Of a stretch of DNA of 64,000 nucleotides, positions 23,601 to 31,646 are shown piece by piece. A model generated the notes under the pieces. It made no database searches, was not told the origin of the DNA, and saw only the letters and a list, made by a program, of their open reading frames with translations. The stretch is taken from contig NC_134840.1 in the NCBI RefSeq assembly GCF_965363235.1, positions 95,802,416 to 95,866,415 of the forward strand, in the 5' to 3' direction. The translations under genes and the position numbers were made by a program. Within the stretch, counting starts at the first letter, position 1; each line of letters opens with the position of its first letter. Source of the stretch: Mytilus galloprovincialis. Its lineage: Eukaryota > Mollusca > Bivalvia > Mytilida > Mytilidae.

Positions 23601-26062
23601 CAACAAGTGCTTATATTAATTAGTAAAACATTTAATTCATCAAACAAAAAAGTTATATTCAAATCAGCCACAAATGGTATTCTTATCATGATAATGGAGA
23701 CTAATTGTGCCATTCTTTTAGTATACTGTGAAAGTACTTTAATTCGTGGGTATCAATTTTCGTGGTTTGAGCAATATTTACATGTTCGTGGGTTTTTAAA
23801 TTCGTGGATTTTAGTTTTCTAAAAAAAATAAAATTGAAAAATTGAAGCCTTTAGAAACGAGGGTTACAAATAGTGTAGATTGAAGGAAATTGCAAAGTAA
23901 ACATTGACCCGTGTAAATCGTAGTGACAACACTAATTAACCCATGATAAAGTGATCAACAGATTAAAGACCATCAAAGGTGTTAATTAGGCCATTAACAT
24001 GTCACCTAAAGAAAACAGTAACATAAACAAATGCTATGAATTGTCAAATAATTCTTATCAAAATCAAGACCAGCATAATTTTTTTATTGCTTATATGTAC
24101 GAGAACTATGAGGATATAAAATGAACACTTTATCATACTAGCATATCAATACCGGAAATCTGACTTTCATTGATCAAAAACAAAAGTTGTACATTTTAGG
24201 TTATTAAAGATTAAATGGGTATAATCCTGCATGCGGTTGTAGTTCTGTGACTGCTATTAAAGTATTCTCAGAGTTGGTGCTATTCAATATCTTCTCTTAG
24301 ACTAGATCATACATGTCATATCAGTAGTCAAACCTACCGATTGGGATCTTTCCAGGTCTTGATTTAGACAATGGTTATTTTATTTCGTTGGACACTTAAA
24401 TTCGTGGATAAAGTCATCCACGAAAACCACGAAAATTGGTACCCCACGAATAAAAGTACTTTCACAGTACTTGTTTCCTTAACTGGTATGAATCATAGTC
24501 TATTGCTTAACCTCTGGAAACTCTTAGTTCTAGAGGTAATCAAATGTTTATATCTTCCTACTTCCATGACTTCAAGGGAAATGAAAATTATCCACTGCCT
24601 AAAGACTAACCTTTGTTTTTGGCATAAAAATATAGTATATGCCAATACACATAATTAACAGCACCTGGTGATGTTACATAGTGTGACCGTTTTTTAGATC
24701 TAACTTGTCTTTTACTTTCTGAACATAATACATGTAATATTATTTTACATAATATGATATACATATACTTAAAATGGGGGTTTCTTACAGACAAATTATA
24801 TGTAGAATTTGGATGGTCTAGGAACATGATTATATACAGCCTTTTTCCATCACTCAGTTTTTACTGATGAAAGCTATGATACCATACCAAATGTATAACG
24901 ATCTTTTCATACACTTGACAAACAAGTTACTATATGATACCATACCAAATGTATAAAGATCTTTTCATACACTTGACAAACATGTTACTATTTTTCAGAT
25001 TCATGTGACAGTCCTCCAGAAGTTTTCAATCCAGTAAACCACATTCAGACTACAGTTGGTGATGTTTTCAAGCTTGACCTTAACCCTCTGACCTTTGTTG
25101 ACAAAGAGGATGGAAATGCCAGACACCTACAGATTACTTTGAAGGCATTATTCAACTTTGATTTGGAAGATAATTTTTGGTTAAAACTGGATAAAACAGG
25201 ATTGTTCCTTTATGGAATTCCCTTAAACAATGATAATGTGTATGTTGTCAGTCTCGTTGCCATGGATACATGTCAACAAAGTGTTGTTGATTCCATTAGG
25301 TTAGAAGTGAAGGAAAATTCCCAAACCTACAGCCATGAATTTACTATTTATTTTGGAGATGATCATGATGATAGTCCTTCTAGTTTTGATGTTTACAAAT
25401 TTATTACTGGACTTAGTCAATGGTTAGAGTTCACAGATTCCACTCAGATGTATGTCTCAAATGTGGATCCAGAACTTCGTATTATATCTTGGATAGACAA
25501 ATCCTTATCCACTGATTTCTGTGAAAGAAGTCAAATTTTAGACACATACTACAAAATGGCAGATGTAAATGGTACAATCTTGGATGAATTCAGTTGTTAT
25601 TTTTCACCGTTTTTCAATGTCACTGGAGTATTTGTTGATTTCAAAGATGTCTGTAATATGACAGACCTGTTGTGGACATCAACAAATTCAAACACTGAAT
25701 CCTACAATGATGAAATGTATTTGTTCTATATTTTGATCCCTGTTGCAGTTTTAACAATTGTAATATTAGTGATCATTATTATAATGCTAGTTAGAAAATG
25801 TACCAAACGTAACAAGTATGTAATGCACTCTGAGAAACCTGTTTATCTTACAGATCGACAACCTGTCATATTTCAGAATGAATACAATGAAGAAGAAACA
25901 TCTCTCCGACCACAGATTCCAATCATTATTGACAACTTTGACACTGGACTTTTATCATCTAGTGGGAGAAGTGTAACGAGTCCCCCATCTTATATCCCTC
26001 CTGAACATTCAGACCCCCCTCAGTATAGGCTACCACCACCATACAGTATGTCAAACATATGA
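11415..26062 (+). CDS. Dystroglycan-like transmembrane protein (3 coding exons, 480 aa)
   Basis: Coding exons are 11415-11603, 16379-16568 and 24999-26062. Junction phases (0, then 1) join exactly and all introns are GT-AG. The predicted protein has a signal peptide (1-21), a partial cadherin-like segment (to ~126) with the phrase WLEYKSTDQLIVGAP, and a complete dystroglycan-type cadherin-like domain (~128-230; FWLKLDKTGLFLYGIP). A SEA-like/S72 domain follows (~239-345, ending CNMT), then one membrane span (~367-391) and a cytoplasmic tail (392-480). The tail has KPVYLTDRQPVIFQNEY, which resembles the vertebrate dystroglycan juxtamembrane region, and three PPxY motifs (455-458, 466-469, 472-475) of the kind bound by the dystrophin WW domain. 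Dystroglycan links basement membrane to the actin cytoskeleton. At 480 aa it is about half the vertebrate length: the N-terminal alpha domain and mucin stretch are missing. The GS autocleavage dipeptide expected before the last SEA strand is not seen (NVTGVFVDFKDVC). It is probably a compact paralogue. Confidence 0.85.
11604..12177 (+). other. Intron 1, 5' part, nothing recognisable
   Basis: Unique-looking AT-rich intron sequence between the exon 1 donor and the 39-bp satellite. Confidence 0.4.
12178..12497. repeat. 39-bp satellite array, left part (intron 1)
   Basis: About eight units of the type tgacatatgacaaatgtagg/agtaaaatggaacatacat, some shortened by deletion. This is the left part of an array interrupted by a transposon at 12498-13644 and resumed at 13645. 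Confidence 0.95.
12498..13644 (-). mobile_element. hAT-like element with 5-bp TSD ATATG inside the 39-bp array
   Basis: The left end caggggtttatctgg (12498) and the inverse of the right end, catggatttttctag (13644), are imperfect TIRs starting CA(G/T)GG. atatg flanks both sides (12493-12497, 13645-13649). Array units elsewhere show the intact target catgacatatgacaaatg, so the duplication is certain. The element carries one open frame (12731-13378, minus) for the N-terminal part of a transposase. The catalytic part is absent. Confidence 0.8.
12731..13378 (-). CDS. Truncated hAT/ZMYM-type transposase N-terminus with TTF-type zinc finger (215 aa)
   Basis: The protein starts MSSHNSKYYVKK, has a Lys-rich segment with FFKPR (~27-31), and then a Ser/Asp/Asn-rich low-complexity linker (~35-130). 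It ends in a TTF-type zinc finger: RRYEMTYKWLYYNESLEGYV, CKYC at about 167-170, then HEMSNKH as the histidine pair near 198-204. Such fingers sit at the N-terminus of hAT transposases and ZMYM-related proteins and bind DNA. The DDE/RNase H-like catalytic domain and the C-terminal hAT dimerisation region are missing; the frame stops just after the finger (SSEKSSS). It lies within a transposon, on the antisense strand of a dystroglycan intron. It could be a leftover or a DNA-binding repressor-like product; nothing here decides which. Confidence 0.7.
   Translation of the reverse strand: MSSHNSKYYVKKLKNTDGNKSHKILSFFKPRAVIDDAATACNESEAALSETESIENVTDVVDVSSNDNLISNDDQSQTNTDSLLIQPEDQACKFQTQTEICKPNNEIPMKPSTCSSKVMTVLGSTDSKTALNDKLKVYNVSDRRLFDARRYEMTYKWLYYNESLEGYVCKYCELFPFGSTDFSSKGVILGDHPTRQLQKHEMSNKHQQSSEKSSS
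13645..15985. repeat. 39-bp satellite array, right part, with higher-order structure
   Basis: About 60 units of 39 bp, with variant units (cgtgacatg shortened forms, gaaatataaaatggaac junctions). A longer block bearing cataattttttatgac recurs at ~13778, ~14287 and ~15081. The blocks starting at 14287 and 15081 (spacing ~794 bp) are nearly identical over most of their length. Because 39 bp is 13 codons and the unit lacks stops on the minus strand in all three frames, long antisense open frames (up to 395 codons) run through it. These are by-products of the repeat. Confidence 0.95.
15986..16378 (+). repeat. Intron 1, 3' part, with a SINE-like fragment
   Basis: The stretch 16190-16325 (agcttgctgttcagccaatg, then gtgttgaaggtttatctttg and gagttgtctcattgacacac) is a diverged copy of the SINE-like family seen at 30112 and 60200. 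The acceptor ttattacag of exon 2 follows at 16370-16378. Confidence 0.6.
16379..16568 (+). CDS. Dystroglycan-like gene, coding exon 2
   Basis: 190 nt encoding residues 64-126 plus one base. It includes WLEYKSTDQLIVGAP, a signature of dystroglycan-type cadherin-like domains, and VPWRVAVTFVIEFPQQ. Acceptor ttacag at 16373-16378, donor gtatat at 16569. Its last 85 nt are duplicated at 17529-17613. Confidence 0.8.
16575..18253. repeat. 35-bp satellite array (intron 2), segment 1
   Basis: Units of about 35 bp with core ctacatgtatgtcagtcctg then ggtgataaagcttcc, starting directly behind exon 2. A block of the array plus the end of exon 2 (16484 onward) was duplicated to 17529 (offset 1045). The copy then joins sequence matching ~17226-17510, showing unequal exchange. 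The array is cut at 18253 by a transposon. Confidence 0.95.
17529..17613 (+). pseudogene. Duplicated 3' fragment of exon 2 inside intron 2
   Basis: 85 nt identical to 16484-16568 except for one G-to-C change that would turn Gln into His, followed by the same donor gtatatatag. It lacks the real acceptor; only a weak ag (gattaagcttag) precedes it. It is therefore probably a silent pseudo-exon, but its intact donor could interfere with splicing. Confidence 0.85.
18254..19564. mobile_element. 1311-bp TIR element, ends GGCAGATTTTACA, 4-bp TSD TAAA
   Basis: ggcagattttaca (18254) and tgtaaaatctgcc (to 19564) are perfect inverted ends. TAAA flanks both sides (18250-18253, 19565-19568) and the array unit gtgataaagcttcc gives the intact target. 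The interior has a ~193-bp tandem duplication (~18318-18510 and ~18511-18703) and repeated phrases like taacgttagcgacat and tggacggaa. A 75-codon open frame at 18661 has no recognisable domain. Non-autonomous; superfamily not assigned. Confidence 0.8.
19565..19675. repeat. 35-bp satellite array, segment 2
   Basis: Three array units left between two transposon insertions. They show that segments 16575-18253, 19565-19675 and 20609-20900 were once one array. Confidence 0.9.
19676..20608. mobile_element. hAT-type MITE (933 bp), ends CAGGGTTGGCAAA, 8-bp TSD
   Basis: cagggttggcaaa (19676) and tttgccaaccctg (to 20608) are perfect 13-bp inverted ends. Flanks ttcctctg (19668-19675) and ctcctctg (20609-20616) are an 8-bp duplication with one mismatch, as expected for hAT. 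Subterminal regions at both ends are packed with ctgggtaatactggg and cccgggttttccc motifs, probable transposase-binding repeats. Non-coding. Confidence 0.85.
20609..20900. repeat. 35-bp satellite array, segment 3
   Basis: Continues the intron 2 array with diverged units (atcattcctacatgtat, agcttctttttatgtaaatc) and fades out near 20900. Confidence 0.85.
20901..21125 (+). other. Intron 2, nothing recognisable
   Basis: AT-rich intron sequence between the satellite and a pearl-like element; no open frame or structure noted. Confidence 0.3.
21126..22213. mobile_element. Pearl/BIV160-like element (putative non-autonomous Helitron relative)
   Basis: Starts with a hairpin (gtcgagcctgcaac / gttgcagaaagctcgac, 21126-21160) and a short ggc microsatellite (21189-21201). 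About five tandem ~160-bp units then follow, each with tgaccttgacctcattttca, tggttcagtggtcaaagtta and ggtcaactatatttggtgta. From memory these units resemble the core repeats of bivalve pearl elements and the old BIV160 satellite, which have been linked to Helitrons. No protein is encoded. Confidence 0.65.
22330..22870. repeat. Second diverged block of ~170-bp pearl-like units
   Basis: Three weakly conserved units with aaggggaaccatttagttgtag, tagatcaactatatt and cacatttcatttccatggag. Related in plan to 21126-22213 but with its own sequence. Confidence 0.5.
22871..23723 (+). repeat. Intron 2 filler with a SINE-like fragment
   Basis: 23125-23230 (ctccttgttgaaggccatac, ttgacctataatgctttacc, tttgtctcattggcattcat) is a diverged copy of the SINE-like family. 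The rest is AT-rich without recognised content. Confidence 0.5.
23724..24469. mobile_element. TA-flanked MITE, ends CTGTGAAAGTACTT
   Basis: tactgtgaaagtactttaat (23724) and its inverse ending ctttcacagta (24469) are matching ends flanked by TA, with subterminal attcgtgggt / acccacgaa repeats. It is related to the smaller element at 53580-53790. Non-coding. Confidence 0.75.
24470..24998 (+). other. Intron 2, 3' end
   Basis: Contains a ~70-bp direct duplication (ctatgataccataccaaatg at 24872 and again near 24930) just before the exon 3 acceptor tttttcag (24991-24998). No gene. Confidence 0.6.
24999..26062 (+). CDS. Dystroglycan-like gene, coding exon 3 (terminal)
   Basis: Encodes residues 127-480: cadherin-like domain, SEA-like domain, membrane span and tail. 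The acidic DDHDDSP segment links the two extracellular domains. Cys at about 300, 326 and 345 could support the SEA fold. The stop is TGA at 26060-26062, and a polyadenylation-type AATAAA lies at 26269-26274. Confidence 0.85.
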
Positions 26063-26740
26063 GATGTAAGGATTTTATTTCCATAAAAGTACTGAAAATT
26101 CTAAAAAATTGCAATGTTTTTTATAATGGGAGTTATGTGAGTGTGTGGTAATTGCAATACTAAGAACTCATTTTTTGATATATGATACCAGATTTTTCAG
26201 AAAATTTATAATAATTAAACTCACAGTTTTGTCAATTTTTCAAAATTACATGTAGCATTAATTTTTATAATAAATGCATTCAATAATTTGTGAATTAACA
26301 GTATATCAGGGAGTTCATTGTTTTTGTTTTGCTAGTTTTTATGTTGTTTTTAGTGTTTTGTTTTTTGGGAGTTCTTGCATTTAAATAACAGTATTTACCA
26401 AAACAGCTTTTTTGTTCTACACTATTAATGAATCTGCAGTATATCTACATGTCTACCAACTTGTACTTCTTTTATAGTTATAGGGTTTTATTTAAAAAGG
26501 GGATTTTCCAGTTTTGGAAAATAACTCAAAGCAGTTTTCATGAAATTTTGGTGAATTGTTAATACAATCTCAATGGGAGCTATATCTGAGTTAGGGGGTT
26601 TTATTCATAAAAAAGGGAGGATTTTCCAGTTTTTAGACAATAACTCAAAAGTTCTCTGAGCAGTTTTCATGAATCTTTGCAGTGGTTACTGGAATATATC
26701 TATGAAAGTAACCTCCCTTTGGTTTTTTATAAACTTCTGA
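26063..26740 (+). other. 3' untranslated region of the dystroglycan-like gene and flank
   Basis: AT-rich. The AATAAA at 26269 is the likely poly(A) signal. From about 26470 two ~100-bp near-repeats (aaaaggggattttccagttt, ataactcaaagcagttttca) begin another dispersed repeat. Confidence 0.5.
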
Positions 26741-27850
26741 TATGACATTGAGAAGTTTTGGAACTGTATTTTTTGAAAATGCATTTGGCGTATCATGCTC
26801 TCATGGCACAGATTTTTTTTATTGGTTAACCTCATTTCACAGATCAGCGATCAAGGTTAAAGTTTGTTTAGGTGGTGAAGTCTGTATCTCATATACTATT
26901 ATAAACAACAGGTCAACTATATGTGGCATGTGGATCGATTGTAAGATGTACATGTCCAAATGACGGGTTTCATCTGACCTTGACCTCATTTTTATGGTTC
27001 ATTGGTCAAAGTTAATTTATTGTGCTTTGGTCTATTTCTTAGATACTATTAGTAGGAGATCAGCTGTATCTGGAATGATTGTAAGATGTACTTGTCTGTC
27101 AGGCTGGTTGTTCTTTACCCATTTAATAAATGATTGTAAGATGTACTTGTCTGTCTGGCTTGTAACATGTACTTGTCTGTCTGGCTGGTTGTTCTTTACC
27201 CATTTAAGAAATGATTGTAAGATGTACTTGTCTGTCTGGCTGGTTGTTCTTTACCCATTTAAGAAATGATTGTAAGATGTACTTGTCTGTCTGGCTTGTA
27301 ACATGTACTTGTCTGTCTGGCTGGTTGTTTTTTACCCATTTAAGAAATGATTGTAAGATGTACTTGTCTGTCTGGCTGGTTGTTCTTTACCCATTTAAGA
27401 AATGATTGTAAGATGTACTCGTCTGTCTGGCTTGTAAGATGTACTTGTCTGTCTGGCTGGTTGTTCTTTACTCATTTAAGAAATGATTGTAAGATGTACT
27501 TGTCTCTCTGGCTTGTTGTTCTTTACCATTTTCATGGTGCATGTTGGACAATGTTAGTTTTTTTCCTGTTTATGTTCTATATTTATTTCTCAGGTACTGT
27601 AAGCGTGATAAGTAATAAGGCCATTATTTTTGGTGAATTGAATTATTGTAATGTTTACATGTCTGTCAGTCATGTCAGTGGGCAGATTTCATCTGAACTT
27701 GACCTTAGTTTTAGTCAAAGTTAAATTTTCATGGTTATGTCTGTTATCTGATATTATAAGCAATAGGTCAACGTAATTTGGTGTACAACATGATTGTTGG
27801 ATGAACATGTCTGTCTGACAGTGTTGTCTGACATTAACCCTTTTCATGGT
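26741..27850. repeat. Pearl/BIV160-like units with an internal satellite
   Basis: Units with catctgaccttgacctcatt and aggtcaactatatgtggcat match 21126-22213 in plan. Inside one unit (27075-27530) a shorter array has expanded. Confidence 0.65.
27075..27530. repeat. Array of ~58-bp and ~28-bp units within a pearl-like repeat
   Basis: Alternating long units (atgattgtaagatgtacttg, tctgtctggctggttgttct, ttacccatttaagaa) and short ones lacking the ttgttctttaccc part. The short open frames here repeat LSVWLVVLYPF-type strings and are by-products. Confidence 0.9.
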
Positions 27851-28084
27851 TCATTAGTCAATGTAAATTTTAGTAATAATTATTTTTCTGATTTTATATT
27901 AGATTTTTATTATTCAATGTTGTGATTGTATTGATACAATTATCATGATTATGTAAAATGTATAAACATATTTATAAAAGCATGTAATATTAAAACACTA
28001 TTCATAAGACTCTTATAAACAGATCTCTTCTATAATAGTAGTCTTCCATTTCTATAATACTATATCAGCAAAGGGTTAGGTTAA
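27851..28084. other. No gene seen
   Basis: AT-rich spacer between two arrays. Confidence 0.3.
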
Positions 28085-28735
28085 TATCAGTGGAAAACGA
28101 GGTTTACCATACCACAGTCATACAGGTAGAAAGTTAAGCTCACTCTTAAACTAGGTTTAACACACCTCTGTCATACAAAATGAAAGTTAAGCTCACTCTT
28201 AAACGAGGTTTAACACACCTCTGTCATACAAGTGGAAAATTAAGCTCACTCTTAAACTAGGTTTAACACACCTATGTCATACAAGTGGAAAATTAAGCTC
28301 ACTCTTAAACTAGGTTAATCACACACCTGTCATACAAGTGGAAAGTTCAGCTCACTGTTCATCTAGGGTTAACACACCTCTGTCATACAAGAGGAATGTT
28401 AAGCTCACTCTTAAACGAGGTTTAACACACCTCTGTCATACAAGTGGAAAATTAAGCTCACTCTTAAACTAGGTTTAACACACCTATGTCATACAAGTAG
28501 ACTAGAAAATTAAGCTCACTCTTAAACTAGGTTAAACACACACCTGTCATACAAGTGGAAAGTTAAGCTCACTGTTCATCTAGGTTTAACACACCTCTGT
28601 CATACAACAGGAAAGTTAACTTCACTCTTAAACGAGGTTTAACACACCTCTGTCATACAAGTGGAAAGTTAAGCTCACTGTTAAACTTGATTTTAACACA
28701 GCTCTGTCATACAAGTAGAAAGTTAAGCTTACTGT
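28085..28735. repeat. 53-bp tandem array, about 12 units
   Basis: Unit: ctcactcttaaactaggttt, aacacacctctgtcatacaa, gtggaaagttaag. Units vary by a few substitutions, and a longer block of several units is itself repeated (compare 28193-28345 with 28395-28560). Confidence 0.95.
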
Positions 28736-28804
28736 ACAACAGATATTTTCATAAAAAAAAGACTACCAAGATTACCAAGTTAAAAACAAGTTGAAAATAG
28801 TCTT

Positions 28805-30105
28805 TTCCTAGTTGTGTGGGTTAGTAAGGTTATTTGAAATGTCAGACTGCCAGTACATATGTTCAAACTCTTTAATGTCATTTTTTAGGAGCATTAAACA
28901 AAAGAACTTTGTCAATTGGACATGCTTTGTTACTATATATGCGCTTGAATTTTTACTTGATAACATTTTTGTTCACTTTGGAGATTCTGTATATCGTCAA
29001 GTTATTGGAATTCCAATGGGGACTAACTGTGCATCACTTATTGTGGACCTGGTTTTTTTTTTTTGTATTGTTGTGAGTTACAAATTATGACTAAAATTAG
29101 CAAAGACCCATCCAAACAACATTTGATACAAAAATTTAACAATACTTTTAGATATTTAGATGATATATTGGCTCTCAATAATGACGACTTCAGTATGTAT
29201 ACTAAAGAAATTTATCCTTTTGAACTTACTTTAATTAAAGCTAATACTAACAATGACCACTGCCCTTTCCTCGATCTTGATATCTATATCATTAACGGGA
29301 AGCTTAATACAAAAATTTATGATATAAGAGACGATTTTTCATTTCCTATTGTTAATTATCCATTTTTAGATGGTGACGTTCCCTTGTCACCATCTTATGG
29401 TGTTTATATATCTCAACTTGTACCATTCGCTTGTGTATGTAACAGCGTATTAGATTTTAGCTAGAGAAATTTATGTATTACTGAAAAATTACATTGTATT
29501 ACACCAGGGTTTTCGATTTCACAAACTAGTCAAAACATTTACTAAATTTTATCATCGGTATAAGGAAATAATTCGTAAATATAACTCGACATGCAGACAT
29601 CTTATACGTTCAGGTATTTCACATCCAATCTTTTATGGTAATATTCTTTACAAAGGGCAAAAATGTCAGTATTCACCTCAAAAGCTTTTAAGAAGGGATA
29701 TAGTTATGATACTGTTGTCAGGTCATTAAAGATTGCATATTTTGGCTTTAATATTGATTAACTTATAGGGTCTTTGCATCGGAACTAAAACACATTTATT
29801 TAAAAAAAGACAGTTGTTGGCAAACAAAAAATAGTATGATACTAAACCCCTAACAGGAGGGATTGTGCCTGATATTCATATGATGAAGACATAATCTTTC
29901 AATCAGTTTAACTGAGGTCTGGAGCTGGCATGTCAGTTAACTGCTAGTAGTCTGTTGTTTTTTATGTGTTATTGTCATTTTATTTATTTTCTTTTGTTAC
30001 ATCTTCTGACATCAGACTCAGACTTCTCTTGAACTGAATTTTAATGTGAGTATTGTTATGCGTTTAGTTTTCTATATTGGCTAGAGGTTTAGAGGGAGGG
30101 TTGAG
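28805..30105 (+). mobile_element. Penelope-like retroelement remnant (reverse transcriptase and 3' tail)
   Basis: Peptides recognisable in order are VNWTCFVTIYALEFLLDN, QVIGIPMGTNCAS (RT palm motif), TFRYLDDILALNN (the YLDD catalytic box) and DHCPFLDLDIYI. DDFSFPIVNYPFLDGD, YGVYISQLVPFAC and SGISHPIFYGNILY follow, then a non-coding tail. This RT type recurs in mollusc genomes; I assign it to Penelope-like elements with moderate certainty. It is a fossil, broken in several places, 5' truncated, with no intact protein. Confidence 0.7.
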
Positions 30106-30111
30106 ATCTCA

Positions 30112-30320
30112 TAATAGATATAGGAAGATGTGGTGTGAGTGCCAATGAGACAACTCTCCATCCAAATAACAATTTAAAAAAGTAAACCATTATAGGTCAA
30201 TGTACGGCCTTCAACACGGAGCCTTGGCTCACACCGAACAACAAGCCATAAAGGGCCCCAAAATTACTAGTGTAAAACCTTTCAAACGGGAAAACCAACA
30301 GTCTAATCAATATAAAAAAA
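30112..30320 (+). mobile_element. SINE-like repeat (gagacaactctccatcc family)
   Basis: gtgtgagtgccaatgagaca, actctccatccaaataacaa, tataggtcaatgtacggcct, tcaacacggagccttggctc. Inverse copies occur at 60200-60408, 16190-16325, 23125-23230 and 37640-37806; related copies at 39965-40105, 40555-40690 and 40995-41135. It may belong to a mollusc V-SINE such as RUDI, which I did not verify. The 64-codon frame inside it is not a gene. Confidence 0.7.
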
Positions 30321-30591
30321 CGAGAAACATTATGTTTTCTGGTCTGTGCGTCCGTCCGTCTGTTCGTTCGTTCGTCTGTCCCGCTTCAGGTTAAAGTTTT
30401 TGGTCGAGGTAGTTTTTGATGAAGTTGAAGTCCAATCAACCTGAAACTTAGTATACATGTTCCTTATGATATGATCTTTCTAATTTTAATGCCAAATTAG
30501 AGTTTTGACCCCCAATTTCACGGTCCACTGAACATAGAAAATGATAGTGCGAGTGGGGCATCCGTGTACTGGGGACACATTCTTGTTAATT

Positions 30592-31232
30592 TTAGTTTCT
30601 TGTGTATAATTCGGAGTTCAGCTGTCCCCTTAATAAAATGTATACTAGTATGGCGTCCATTATCACTGTACTAGTATACATTTTATTAAGGGGCCAGCTG
30701 AAGGACTTCTCCAGTTGCGGGAGTTTCTCGCTACATTGAAGACCCATTGGTGGTCTTTGGCTGCTGTTGTCTGCTCTGTGGTCGGGTTGTTGTCGTTTTG
30801 ACACATTCCCCATTTCCTTTCTCAATTTCATTAATCTCTTTTGTCAGTTTTTGTGAAATTTACCTTTTTCTTTTTACCTTGGGGTTATTCTTTTTGTTAA
30901 TTCCTTTTTCACTTCAAATATTTTTCAATATTCTGTGAGTAAAGTAACAGTTATTCTTGGCATTCCTGACTTTCAGTTCAAGTTGTATATGGTGTCGAGT
31001 TATTTTCAGTATTAAAAATCTTGGTCAACATGAAATTCACATTAACAAAAAATATTTGTTTAGGGGCCAGCTGAAGGACGCCTCTTGTTGTGAGAGTTTC
31101 TCGCTGCATAAAAGACCTATTGGTAACCTTCTGCTGTTGTCTGTTATATGGTCGGCTTGGTGTCTCTTAGACACATTCACCATATCCATTCTCACTTTTA
31201 TTACACAATGGTTTGATACCACAGTCACATAA
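30592..31232. repeat. Two copies of a dispersed repeat, the first with an inverted duplication
   Basis: 30595-30835 and 30990-31200 share ggccagctgaaggac, gagtttctcgct and cattggtggtctttggctgc / tttgacacattccc. Inverse copies are at 37945-38090 and 40315-40450 (ggggaatgtgtcaaagagac). Small open frames reading VSKRQQPDHRADNS-like strings belong to this family and are not genes. Confidence 0.7.
30619..30700. repeat. Hairpin: 25-bp perfect arms, 18-nt loop
   Basis: Arms 30626-30650 (ccccttaataaaatgtatac and onward) and 30669-30693 are perfect reverse complements. The pairing extends to cagctg on both sides with one unpaired base. It looks like a fold-back duplication of part of the dispersed repeat. 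Confidence 0.9.
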
Positions 31233-31555
31233 TGAAATGAAATATACCTATACATATTTTTAATATATCTATTACAGGTTACACGAACCATATGACCATA
31301 AAACAAAAAAAATCTGTTTAGCTAAGGGAGCTACCATTTGATTTTTAGTTAAAGATTGCATGCTATGCAATCAAAACCTTATAGTACTGACTTGATATCT
31401 AAATCTTCCAAGGCTGATCACTACATTTTTTGATACACAAAATATAGTGCATTGATCATAACATTCTTAGACTTTACATACTATCCATGAACATTTCCAG
31501 AAATTTATCGATGTAATATATGCTAAGATACAATCTAATTAATTTGCTCGGTTCC
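31233..31555 (-). other. Probable 3' untranslated region of the nuclease-like gene
   Basis: No other gene. The nearest AATAAA on the minus strand is at 31202-31197, inside the adjoining dispersed repeat, so that repeat may supply the poly(A) site. Confidence 0.35.
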
Positions 31556-31646
31556 TCAATCTATTGATTTTGTTATAATAATAACTGTTAGAACAGCAAT
31601 GATGGCTACAAACACTGGAACTATTAATGTCTTCACATTCTGGAAT
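31556..31646 (-). CDS. Nuclease-like gene, exon 2 (membrane anchor)
   Basis: 91 nt with a long T-tract acceptor. It encodes FQNVKTLIVPVFVAIIAVLT and then VIIITKSID and stop. A single hydrophobic span within nine residues of the C-terminus suggests post-translational membrane insertion. Confidence 0.6.

Noticed and set aside
30200-31306. Short frames such as VSKRQQPDHRADNS and LQHGALAHTEQQAI
   Set aside because: They recur in every copy of the SINE-like and dispersed repeats and carry no domain.
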